The notes under the pieces: generated by a model
Told to the model about the DNA's origin: nothing
The model's input: only the letters and a program-made list of their open reading frames with translations
Databases searched by the model: none
Made by a program: the position numbers and the translations under genes
Assembly: GCA_002633005.1 (NCBI GenBank)
Contig: NMRA01000429.1
Span: 208,969-272,968, forward strand
Direction of reading: 5' to 3'
Length of the DNA stretch: 64,000 nucleotides
DNA from: Phoronis australis
Lineage: Eukaryota; Phoronida; Phoronidae
Shown: in pieces, positions 51,415 through 61,225 of the stretch
Position numbering within the stretch: the stretch's first letter is position 1
How the letters are laid out: each line of letters begins with the position of its first letter

Positions 51415-52690
51415 ATTGAAGTAACAATAGTGCCAATTTTGCATAAGTTATTTAAGGTGATTTTTGATTCTGAGTACTATCCCCAGACTTGGTGTGACGC
51501 AATGCTTACTCCAGTTCATAAACAAGGTAACATCGATGACGAAGATAGCTACATGTATACAGGTATTTCCCTGCTGTCTGCTCTGGGAAAAGATTTTACC
51601 AGACTTCTAAATAATCGTCTTTATTGCTGGACTGAAAGTAATGATAAACTTTATGAGTCTCAAGCTGGCTTTAGAAAGGGCTACTGTACGACTGACCAAG
51701 TGGATATACTTCAAGCTATGTGTCATAACTATTTGAGTCACGGAGGGTGGGAGATTTTACAACGCTTTTGTGGATTTCTTGAAGGCATTCGATCGATTAC
51801 CTCATAATTTACTCTTCCAAAGATTGAAAAACATTGATGTGCACGGAACATTTTTCAGCACACTCCGCTCTATGTAGGGTAAATTGCGAAGCCATTAAAA
51901 CGTTATCTACATTAAGCTAATAAAGTTGCTTTTGCAATTTGTAAATTAAAGCGAAGATGTCGTGATCTACCCCCGTCAATAACCTTTCACCTGTTCAATA
52001 AAATGGTTTACCCCTCTTTGCGTTATGGTGCTGAGATATGGGGCTTTAAGGAATATGAGCAATTGGAAAATATACATATCAAGTTTTGTAAACGCATTTT
52101 AGGAGTAGGCAGTTGTTGTTCAAACTCGGCAGTTATGAGAGAATGTGGTCGATTCTCATTGTTTATTAAATATTTTGTATCCTTTATAAAATATTGACTC
52201 AAAATCTTGGAGATCCCTAGTAGTCGTGGGGTAAAGGCAACATGACTTTATGCTTTTCAGTCGGACCTGATCGGAGGATCTTCTTATAATTAGACAGGTT
52301 TTGTAAGGTATATGGTTTTTCAGATGTATGGATTAATCAGGGTGTGGTGAAACAAGCGTATTTCTTGACATTTTTTCCCCAGCTTATCAGTAACTGTTAT
52401 TTGCAATGCTGGCATGCTATCGAATGTAACACAAAAGTGTCTCACTATGTGAGGTTTAAAACAATGTATTGTCTAGAGAATTATTTAGAAATAGTTAGTA
52501 TCCTACGTGTTTTTTATCCGGTCTCAGACTCGATTGCAATGCTTTAAATAATCCGTTACTAGTGGGAAAAGGTCGCCACACAAGTATTCTCTATGAAAAC
52601 ACATGTAGGTTGTGTGAGTTATGTAATTCTGGGTGTGTAGAGGACGAATACCCCGTTGTGTTACTTTTCAGTGCGTACCAAGACCTTAGG
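51415..52690 (+). mobile_element. Decayed non-LTR retrotransposon, copy B (internally deleted)
   Basis: Same family as 41640-43600. It enters at CIEVTIVPILHKLF, keeps YYPQTWCDAMLTPVHKQGNI, GISLLSALGK and ESQAGFRKGYCTTDQV, then loses the second catalytic region: near 51880 it jumps to ICKLKRRCRD, followed by RYGAEIWGFKEYEQLENIHI. The 3' part matches copy A up to about 52690. Truncated at the 5' end and inactive. Confidence 0.8.
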
Positions 52691-53129
52691 GTTAAGTCAT
52701 GACAGCGTTTTCCCGTTCGGTGACTTTACCAGACGTAGGGGGTTCTGAGCGTGTAATAGCATCTAGCTTCTTTGTTAACTGCCAAGCACACTCTTTTGTC
52801 TGTTATGACAACAAGCAGGCCAATTATCTACCAGGCTTTGTACAGACCACGTATGAACACAGTCAAACTCAGAGTGAATTTGTGTATTAGGAAAGAATAG
52901 ATTGTCGTAACTTCGGTTGCAGTAGGGCGATTTTGGCGATTCAAAAACTAAAGATGATCACAATTTGACGAAGATTTCAGAAATGCTATTGGTTTATGTT
53001 CAAATATGTTATAACTTAACTTTATTTTTAACAGCACAGCCCAGTTAGGGAACGATCTTACTGGAGATTAGAGCAATTATGGAACAAAAGAGAGCTGGCC
53101 TCCAACCATAAATGCCAGAATGGGGTTAA

Positions 53130-53800
53130 AGGCACTATTTCCGCTTCATTTTTGTTAAAAACTTCATGAAACGGATCTTTACGCAAACACTTTTATTCGA
53201 AACCTAAGCCCAAATAATAGTCTTCGCCATGACATCGATTTTTTTCATAACGAACTGAATTTAATACAGATTTTTTTAGCTTAATTTTTAGCTTTTCTGT
53301 GGTGCACCAAGAAATAAATAGAGGCCGTACGAAGTGTCAATCGAAGATTCGAGTGTCGACTATGAACTTGGAGTTTCGGTTAATCTCAAGATCGTATATG
53401 GGCCTACGTGAACTCGGTATACCCACTCAAATAATCACGTTCAAGCTACTATAATTTGCCAGCGGGTGAATTGCTCCTGCAACCAATAATTACAAAAATT
53501 CTCTACACTGAACAAAATATTCACCAGATTTTTTTATTGTGTATTTAATTTAAGCTCCGCATACGCGATCTTCAGATTAAGCAAAATTCAAGTTCACGCA
53601 TACCAAGCAAGTAATGGCAGGCGTTCGGGCTAAAATAGGTCGTCCTCCGTTGAAAAGGCTTGCTGAGCGTTCTCGAGTTGACTATTATCGCCGTAAAGTT
53701 TGAAATGAGGATCAGTTTGGGTGCTGGACTTATCTGCAATCCAGATGGCTGTTACACGTTCTGAGATAGGAAAGATTTTGCTCGAACAGGTAAGTTATCA
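53130..53800 (+). mobile_element. 5' end of a TTAA-flanked DNA transposon, copy 2 (diverged)
   Basis: TTAA at 53126-53129 is followed by AGGCACTATTTCCGC. About 480 bp downstream an ATG (53614) opens MAGVRAKIGRPPLKRLAERS... and stops at 53703. A further frame ends LLEQ at a good donor (GTAAGT, 53790). The arrangement (TTAA, AGGC terminus, small basic GRP-containing N-terminus) resembles 45103-45415(-) and 63391-63800(+), but the nucleotide match is weak. The right end was not found. Confidence 0.35.
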
Positions 53801-56779
53801 ACGGATGTCCGAGGCGTCACTTGCAATGCTAACCTTACTAACCTTGCTTAGTTTTCAGAATGTTATGGCAGATTTGTTTTACTGCCTAACAGTACACAGT
53901 AGAGCACACTGACATTACAATATTCCTTTCGTAAAATCCTTGGCGTCTTTGACTGAGTATTTTTGCGTTATTTTACTGTTTTAGTTGTTTAGCCCTCCGG
54001 GCTTGGTTTCGTCCACTTGTGTCTTGGATTAATTTGAGCAAACAAAGAAGCCCAAGCGTTTTTCATGTAAAAGTAAGTGGACTGGTAGGTAAGGGCTGTT
54101 GAAACCGAACAGTTGTACACAGGTTCGCAACCTAGGATTGTCACACACTTATCTCCCTGAGAACACTGGCTTAGGCTGTGATCAATATTGGACTATTGGG
54201 GCAATGCAGATGTTTTCAGTAAATGTCCAACCTTAGGACTTTGCAAATTTGGCCACGTTTTGATGACGTCTACTCAAGGATCAGTATTTACTAGTATACC
54301 GGTTAGTTACAATAGAAAATATGTCCGTGTAGAATCTATAAATGTTTTCGAAAATTTAGATCATATTTTGTCGCATCTCGGTTGCCGAACATCATAGCAA
54401 AGAATCTTCGGCCAGCCAGGCTGTGTTTTCATGACTTGGTCCAGATTGATATTTGAACTAACACATGAAATAGAAGTAAGATTTATTAAAACCAAGACAG
54501 CAGAATTGATGGTCAAATAATTACTTGAGAATGTTTGCAAGAGAATGAATGGGAACCTGGATATAATGCGAAAGCGATTTCTGGGGCTGTGGTTGTTTTT
54601 AATTTTATTCTTCAAAATTTAAGATATGGTCAAATAATTCTCATTTTCAATTACGAGCCTGGTTTTTTTATTTCAATAAAATGTATTTAATAACGTCACT
54701 TATTCTTTCAGATCAATGACAAATCAACTGTTAGTCCCTGTAGTCCCTACCTCATCACGACCTAGGCTATGCTTGATGTTAATATTCTTGATCAACAACT
54801 TAAACCCGATGTGACTAATTGCACATGACAGCAAAATACGATGAGCCACCACTGTCGACTCGTCAACAAAACAAACAGATAACCTGGTTCAAGTAGAAAG
54901 CATTTGTGTCAACAATTTACAAGAAGAAACGTAACCTGCATTCAGGGTAATACCTAATCCGTAACACTAGAATTGTCGCAATTTGGTCATATTTACTTTT
55001 CATGTTTCGAAGCTAGTTTTCCGAAAAAAACTGATACCCTTTCGTCAGACAACTTTTTGGTGCATTGACTTGTTCTCTAATGTATTTTCCCACGTCTCTG
55101 TGGTTAATTATTGACACATTTTTAAGATTTAATATCCAGGTTGGACTCGAAAGACCGCCCATTTAGCTCACGCAATGTCAACTTCCGCTTTGTTTATCGC
55201 AGTGAGCCTCGCTTTGGATTTTAATGTCCGCCACGTGAATTAGTTCTGTAGAAGCTACTCGACAGAAAACAAAGCAAGTTGACAGAAACATATGTGAAAT
55301 CTTTTGCCGTGCTAACATGAAAGTAAATCCAAAGTGAACAGTTCTTCAATAAAGAGACAATTTGGTAAAGTAAGAGATAACAAGACCATGAAAACCATGC
55401 CATTCCTGGCACCAACACAGGGTCCGAGTGATTTTTGAGCGATGGCAGGCAGACCAATAGACCAAAACAAACCCAAACAAAAGAACAATTATGACAAAAT
55501 TACAATATCATGATACTGCACAAGTTTGATGAAAAATAAATGCAGAAGAATCTGGCCTATATAGATGACTTTACGTCCGAATAACGGAGAAACTTATTTT
55601 TACGCTTGAATAATCTGATTAATTTGTTCACGTTTCATTTATATAGAGTGGAGTATTCTTTTTTTTCCTTCAACAACAAGATTTTTAAATATTGCCTGTA
55701 AATTATTAATTTTTTGTTCATTGTTGATAAAGTGTTTAGTAGTTGGAATTGTGACCTTTACTTTCTGTTTAGTCCGTTCAGTTACTTTTATTATTGAAAT
55801 GAACATTTTCTCATAGCCAAATTGTTTTTATTTATAGAAAGCTCTTTAGAAACTTCAGACTTCATCTTTTTTCAGAGAAACGTTGCTTTTCAGATTTTAG
55901 GTGTGTTCCCTGCAACAGAAACTTAAATATAAGATTAGGAAACAACCAGATGACCACCTGTGATTGCCACTTTGATTTGCTGTTATAAAAATCAAACAAA
56001 AGTACGATTTTATAGTTGATCAAGACTTAGTGAGAGAGGATATAATTCTTTGGGAGTTTGCCACCATTTCCTGTCATCATAGCGTAGACTTCATTTTGCA
56101 TTTATTTTTTGCCATCATCTAATCCTCTTCTCTGTGAGTGATGATACATGTAACTCCTTGAGAAAGAATTAAGTTTCACGCACCGGTAGGCAAACTGTTG
56201 TTTACAGCTGTAGTTTTACTTTTTGTTGTCTTCAATCCATTAACTACAGAAAATAAATCAAATCCACTGGGTGATTTATAACAGGCACTAACAAAACCCA
56301 AATGAAATACCAATTAGTGATTGCACTCAGTTAATGTTAAGTAAACTTAATTGAAGAGCATTTATTTACAGGTACCCTGAGTACATGCATAGCTATTTTG
56401 TCTTCTCTTGACGACGGAGCTTTAATGAGTTGGAGGGGTATTTTGGTGCTGTCTTGGGACTGAAGTTCCCTATCTATTTCTCCTGGTTTTACCTCCACTG
56501 TCACATATGGATCAGTCTCAGTCCCTAGCTGAAGTGGTTGTAGGTCACAACCCACACTATCACAACAAATAAAATAAAAAGAGACATGCAGGGTACACAC
56601 TACTGTACATGTTATTCTAGGAAATGAAGCTGACACTCAAAAACCATAATAAGCAGTTTCAAAAGGGAATTCATGAGACTTGCATGTTTTAATAACGAAG
56701 ATTTATTGTCTGTATCATCACATATACAAACAAAAATATACGGTATATAACTTACCTCAACTTTGTACGATTACAAATT
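53801..56779. other. Non-coding stretch, no gene recognised
   Basis: A minus-strand frame of about 60 codons at 56340-56520 (TDPYVTVEVKPGEIDREL...) could be an exon, but I recognise no family and see no firm splice pair. Confidence 0.4.
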
Positions 56780-57214
56780 TATGACTGGTGCAGTTGCTTG
56801 CTACAGTCTGTTTTGAAGTTCACCTTGGTGCAGAACAACTTGAAACACGGGTGGGGGCACCAAGCTATTCTACACTGTTCGCAACGATATTCAGTCTGAT
56901 GCCGATTCACTATCCGTTTTGAACATACGGCACAACCAGGGAACTACTAGCGACCACTACTCGTTTTTGTCGGATTGATTTCGATGAAGTGACGCTCGGT
57001 CATACGGGTCGGAACATTTTGAATAGGGCGAAGTACCGCACGATTTCGACTGTAATTGGCCAATAACCCTTTCACCACATTTAACCGGAACCGTTGAGGT
57101 GTTGTCACCGTCACTTTCGAGTGCCAATTCCAGCTCGTTTTCACTTTCTGAATCCATGAACACTTCCTCAAGAAACTGGTCAACATTCATCTTACCATGT
57201 TTGGCCCCAGCCAT
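56780..57214 (-). pseudogene. piggyBac-like transposase remnant: acidic N-terminus plus C-terminal Cys-rich domain
   Basis: ATG at 57214 opens an 85-codon frame with an acidic stretch (FLEEVFMDSESENELELALE), ending at 56957. In another frame directly after it, at 56937-56780, comes GCAVCSK ... YRCEQCRIAWCPHPCFKLFC and a stop. This spacing (CxxC, YxCxxC, then C-x3-CF) is that of the zinc-binding C-terminal domain of piggyBac transposases; the last His of the usual pattern is replaced by Cys. The whole DDD catalytic core between these parts is missing, so this is an internally deleted, frameshifted copy. TTAA ends were not located. Confidence 0.6.
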
Positions 57215-57518
57215 AATAAAACTTGTGTAAACTTTCAAATATCTCGCTAACAACTCACCACAGCCATACGTTGTAAATAAGAGAAATGTACAGGAAACAA
57301 TAAACTGTGGAATGCGCATGCTCACATATATAAACAACATACGGAGCTTTCACAATTTCTGAATGAAAAACATCAGTGTCCTGGTGTGAGTACACTCTCC
57401 TTGCGGAGCCCAGCTGTACATGTAGCTTACCATAGGCGGCGATTGAGTGCACCCAACGCATTTTAATAGGATAATTGGCTTGTCGGCTGATCTCGCCTAG
57501 CGCATTGACCGAAAACAA

Positions 57519-57712
57519 GTGTTCACCGAATAATTAACCGAAGGCCTTTATACTTTCGTCACCCACTACTTAATCAACTTTTTATCGGCTTCAGCAAATC
57601 GACTTAATTTAAACTTAGGAACAAAAAAAGCTCGGTGGATTTCTCTGAAACTTTTCAAACTAATAGACTAATCGAAAATTCCTAACAGCGTTTTTGAGGT
57701 AACTGGTGAACA
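57519..57712. repeat. Dispersed repeat shared with 48014-48345
   Basis: Second, shorter copy; see 48014. Confidence 0.65.
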
Positions 57713-57930
57713 ACTATTATTAAGATCTCTTGGTCTATTTACACCGACCTCTTTTCTATTTACACAGTCACGACGTTTCGGTCGGTCGATTCTCCGGCCA
57801 TCGGGAGGTGCTCCCGTGTCATCTTAGAAGAACGAGCACGATGTAGGGATATAGGGGTCTCGAATTTTTGGGTCTGTGGACCTTATTACTAAAAACGGGA
57901 TTTGTTCAAGGCCTATGCATTGTGCATTTG

Positions 57931-57963
57931 CCACCCCCCGAGCCCCCTTGGCTGCGCGCATAT
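57931..57963. mobile_element. Partial right end of the CATGCGCGCACTCAG MITE family
   Basis: CCCCCCGAGCCCCCTTGG then CTGCGCGCATATG resembles the right terminus of the copies at 26667 and 30857. The left part was not found. Confidence 0.35.
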
Positions 57964-58044
57964 GCAAGTCAACAATTCGCACCCCGAACTGCCAAATGAA
58001 ATGTAGGAGAATTTCAGGGGGGGGGGTGGGGCACGTGAGCAGTC

Positions 58045-58200
58045 CTTCGTTCAGGGATTGTTCTTAAACCCTCTCGACCCCCACAAACAACGACCCCTCG
58101 ACCCACGGCTCACAACCCCTTGTCTACACAAGCTCGACTCGATCTGAACATACATGTAGAACAACGTGTCGGCTGTCTTTTCCGTGTTTTTTGCAATTGC
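58045..58200. repeat. CGACCC minisatellite block, third copy
   Basis: CCCTCGACCC...CGACCCCTCGACCCACGGC, followed by TCTACACAAGCTCGACTCGAT and TTTTTTGCAATTG, matches 3500-3680 in the same orientation. Confidence 0.65.
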
Positions 58201-58214
58201 GGGAGTATATCATA

Positions 58215-58320
58215 TGTAAAGATAGGATATACCACTGACGTCATTCTGTTGAGTGGTCTATCCTATATACCTATATATACATATACATATACATATATAT
58301 AGGATTGACCACTGAAACGA
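58215..58320. repeat. Small foldback with (TATACA)n core
   Basis: AGGATATACCACTGA, its inverse AGTGGTCTATCCT, then AT-rich TATACATATACAT, then AGGATTGACCACTGA: three copies of one end in alternating orientation. Confidence 0.5.
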
Positions 58321-58411
58321 ATGCCATCAGCGGTATAGGGGATATACAATGTACCAATTAAAGCATTCCCAAGTGTGGGATTGTCTGGGCAATTCTGGTT
58401 ATTCAATTTAA

Positions 58412-58790
58412 AGGCGAAGGCAACCTTTTTTATGTCACTTTTAGCAAAAATAAGGTTCGTTGATTATCCCAGACACATTTTTCACTTAATTACAGTTTTT
58501 CGTAATTTGATTAATTTCTCGTCCTCTACTCTGGAAGTGACGTTTTGGGAGGCAAGAGTTTCGCGCCAATTTCTTTTCATTATAGTCTGACTATGAGAGT
58601 TGTCGAGTCAGTCATTGTTCTACCTCGGTTGTGATAAGTTCGGTCTCCGTTTGCTTTTGTTTACAAGTCAGTCAACATGCCACGCTGTTGCTGCGTGCCG
58701 GGATGTACTCATTATCGTCTCACACGCGCTTTGGGTACCTTGCGTCGCTTTCCGAAGGGTGACACACTTCGCCGTACTTGGCTAGCTCGT
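58412..58790. repeat. Left long terminal inverted repeat of the THAP element
   Basis: Pairs with 59310-59689. Similarity is high from the tip through the THAP start codon region, then fades. Confidence 0.75.
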
Positions 58791-59118
58791 TCATGTGAAG
58801 AACGCAACGCTACCCGTCCACGCAACGTACAAAGCAGTGGAGGGTTACCGAGTTTGTGGCAAGCATTTTCTGCCGTCAGATTATGACAGAGATATGTACG
58901 CTGAATTGATGAAGGTCCCTGCGAAACAACGCCTGAAGAAGGGTACCATACCGTCGCTGTTGATTCCCGACAGTGTCCTGTCGCCAACACCGAGAAGTGC
59001 GTTTTTGAAGCGAGAAGCCTCGCTAGCTGTGGCCACTATATACAGTGACTGGAGGCACTTCATCTACTGTCACCCGTGCCTCCGAACGTACCCCATTGCG
59101 TGCAATTCCGGGAACTAG
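58677..59118 (+). pseudogene. THAP zinc-finger protein, frameshifted
   Basis: THAP domains bind DNA through a C2CH zinc site. Seen in frame 1 from ATG 58677: MPRCCCVPGCTHYR (the C-x-C start), LRRFPKGDTLRRTW (the conserved LxxFP...W part). At about 58795 the frame shifts by one and continues YRVCGKHFLPSDY (C-x2-H) and GTIPSLLIP (the AVPTIF-like end), to a stop at about 59118. A third frame then reads SSTVTRASERTPLRAIPG and ends near a GTAAGT donor (59152). One frameshift in the domain means this copy makes no intact THAP protein unless the base is a sequencing error. Confidence 0.7.
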
Positions 59119-59229
59119 CAGTGATTCGCCTGTGCTGTTGTCTCTAGCCTGTAAGTAGCCCTGCAGCGATGTTGAGTACTGGGAGTGAATACAGGCCCAG
59201 TTCGACACCCCAGTGAAGAGGACAGTTCG

Positions 59230-59421
59230 TCATCCAGTGAACAGATCGGTGAGCCTAAGTTTGATAAGTTTATTGTGGACTTGTATTGGAGCTATTTGGA
59301 AGGTGCTCAGATCACCCTCCAGTGGGAGTGTGTCGCGGGACACTCGGGCAAGTGGGACAGTTCTTCCACTGCACGTGAAACGATAATGAGTACACCCCAG
59401 TACGCAGCAACAGCGTGGCAT
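59230..59421 (-). pseudogene. Inverted partial copy of the THAP gene start
   Basis: Within the right inverted repeat: MPRCCCVLGCTHYRFT, followed by diverged sequence (VSRDTLPLEGD in place of FPKGDTLRRTW). The C2CH site is incomplete. Confidence 0.65.
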
Positions 59422-59689
59422 GTTGACTGACTCGTAAGCAAAAGCAAACGACGACCGAACTTATCACAACCGAGGTACATGTAGAACAATGACTGTCTCG
59501 ACTGCTCTCACAGTCAGACTATATGGAAAGAAATTGACGCGAAATTCTTGCCTCCCAAAACGTCACTTCCGGAGTAGACGAGTAATTAATTAAATTACGA
59601 AAAGCAGTAAATAAGTGAAAAATATGTCTGGGATAATCAAAGAACCTTATTTTTGCTAAAAATGACATGAAAAAAGGTTGCCTTCGCCT
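59310..59689. repeat. Right long terminal inverted repeat of the THAP element
   Basis: Inverse of 58412-58790, with point changes and small indels. Confidence 0.75.
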
Positions 59690-59699
59690 TTAAGTCTTT

Positions 59700-60470
59700 T
59701 TTGACCGGCCATCGGTCCATATTGTTGTTCCGTGATGATAAAGCCAGGAAAAGTTGAAATATTACTTTTCAATTTAAAGTGAAATGTCACTACTATCCCG
59801 TACACAAGATCAAAAGCACCAAAGAGAAAAACATTGAAATACAACAAATCATATAAATTACCTCACTGACAAATGTTTCAGCAACAGTTTCTAGTTCACA
59901 ACATTCTCCATTTCATTTGTCTAAACTGGATGTGATAATTACTGGTTACTTCCATTGGATAATGCCCGTTCGTCAGTGTAATTTTCTGGAACAAAACTGT
60001 GCGAGAATTTGACTTTCCTCACTAAATTACTCTCTAAGTGGGTCATTTTTTATGTCCGTGTCTACTATCTAAATCAGTAGGTATCCCAATTTTCGGGGGA
60101 ATTTTGTGGGTAAAGGCGTCTTGTGATAGCAAAATTGTCAGAAAAGGCTACCCTTTGCATCTTTTGTACTAGGAAACTTATAGTGAAATAATCACCCTAC
60201 TGAGTGGCACGTACCGTACATTATACCAGTAAATACTTCTTCTACATGTACATTTCTCGCATGTGCCTACGACGTAAGATGTACCAACTTGAGATAATAA
60301 GTGTTGGGCTGTCTTCGGTGAGTCCATTCATCCTTCAATGATGTTTAGGTAAATCAGGAGAGGTCTAGCAATGTAAAATTCAATAATGCCGTAAAATGTA
60401 GTTGTTGCATTTTACGGCGTATCAGAGCGTACATGTATACACGTGACTTTCTAAAACCGCTCTGAGGAGG
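59700..60470. other. Non-coding stretch, no gene recognised
   Basis: No supported feature. Confidence 0.5.
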
Positions 60471-60474
60471 TGGT

Positions 60475-60954
60475 GGCGTGTTACAACTATTATTAAAACG
60501 CCCACTGCAGACTGTCTGCTTGCCACATATACCTGGAACAACCGAGAAGCTAGGACGCATATGTAAAGAATTTAAAATAAGAATAGTATACCGCATCTCA
60601 GACACACTGGGTCGGCGACTGACAAAAGTCAAACTTCGAACTGATATGGGAAAAAAGAAAAATGTCATCTATGAAATCCCATGTGAATGTGCATGTGAAT
60701 CATATATCGGTGAAACATTAAGACCACTGCAGACAAGAATTGCTGAGCATAAGAGGTGTTGTAGAGAAGGTAATACCTCATCAGGAGTAGCTGAGAACAC
60801 ATGTGGTCGAAACAACACAACATCCAGTGGCACAACATCCGAATACTAGACAGTGAAACAGGTTGGACAAAGAGAATGATCAAAGACGCCATGTACATGA
60901 AAGTAAAAGAAATGTCTCCTGTCAGCCAAGCAAACACCCAAGTGACACCTGGCT
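60475..60954 (+). pseudogene. Penelope-like retroelement C-terminal fragment (GIY-YIG endonuclease)
   Basis: The frame reads CLPHIPGTTEKLGRICKEFK, then SDTLGRRLTKVK, then KKNVIYEIPCECACESYIGE and TLRPLQTRIAEHKRC. IPGTTEKLGRI, the K(N/K)VIYEIPC block and YIGET...R..EH are the usual linker and GIY-YIG nuclease motifs of Penelope-like elements. After one frameshift near 60800 it continues HMWSKQHNIQWHNIRILDSE and TGWTKRMIKDAMYM, also typical, ending at a stop at about 60954. The reverse transcriptase part is absent; 5'-truncated and dead. Confidence 0.75.
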
Positions 60955-60974
60955 GAGTGTACTTTGGACGGTTT

Positions 60975-61043
60975 AATAATGGATGACTCCGTGGTGTAGT
61001 GGTTAAGGTGCTGGGCTCAAAAACATGCATCTGTAGTTTCAGA
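60975..61043 (+). mobile_element. tRNA-like SINE head
   Basis: GTGGTGTAGTGGTTAAGGTG, then CTGGGCTCAAAAACATG, resembles a tRNA D-arm with box A and an anticodon arm; TAGTTTCAGAC may be a decayed box B. It is cut by the hAT MITE starting at 61044. Not a functional tRNA. Confidence 0.5.
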
Positions 61044-61225
61044 CAGTGCTGTAGTGGGGCGTAGGCGCACGTAGGCGCAGCCTACCACCTTTTGACATTT
61101 GAACTTAGTGCTTACGCACCGTAAGTTACGTTATAGTGGGGCGTAGACGCACGTAGGCGCAGCCAACCATCTTTTCACATCTTAACGTAGCGCCTACGCA
61201 CAATAAGTGACGGTATAGTGGGGCG
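61044..61225. mobile_element. hAT-type MITE with its left half repeated in tandem
   Basis: CAGTGCTGTAGTGGGGCGTAGGCGCACG starts at 61044 as a match to the families at 3831 and 62770. The segment from TATAGTGGGGCGTAG through the TACGCAC part is then repeated (about 61132-61212), and a third start appears at about 61213. No right end was seen. An unusual tandem growth of a transposon left half. Confidence 0.6.

Larger units (their letters stand above)
58412..59689 (+). mobile_element. THAP-encoding foldback DNA transposon with TTAA flanks (Kolobok-like)
   Basis: Bounded by TTAA at 58408-58411 and 59690-59693. The termini AGGCGAAGGCAACCTTTTT and its inverse are the start of very long inverted repeats (about 58412-58790 and about 59310-59689), similar but not identical. 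Both arms contain the start of the same gene, MPRCCCVxGCTHYR. TTAA insertion together with a THAP domain is the known signature of the Kolobok superfamily; P elements also carry THAP but make 8 bp duplications, which I do not see here. It is 1278 bp and encodes no transposase catalytic domain, so it is non-autonomous. Confidence 0.7.

Noticed and set aside
56337-56636. Minus-strand frame with TDPYVTVEVKPGEIDREL
   Set aside because: Might be an exon, but I recognise no family and cannot pair splice sites; left unannotated.
57720-57860. CACGACGTTTCGGTCGGTCG region as a possible Penelope-like or LTR end
   Set aside because: Suggestive wording only; no boundary or partner repeat was found.
60975-61043. 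Possible functional tRNA gene
   Set aside because: No complete cloverleaf and no proper box B or acceptor stem; better explained as a SINE head.
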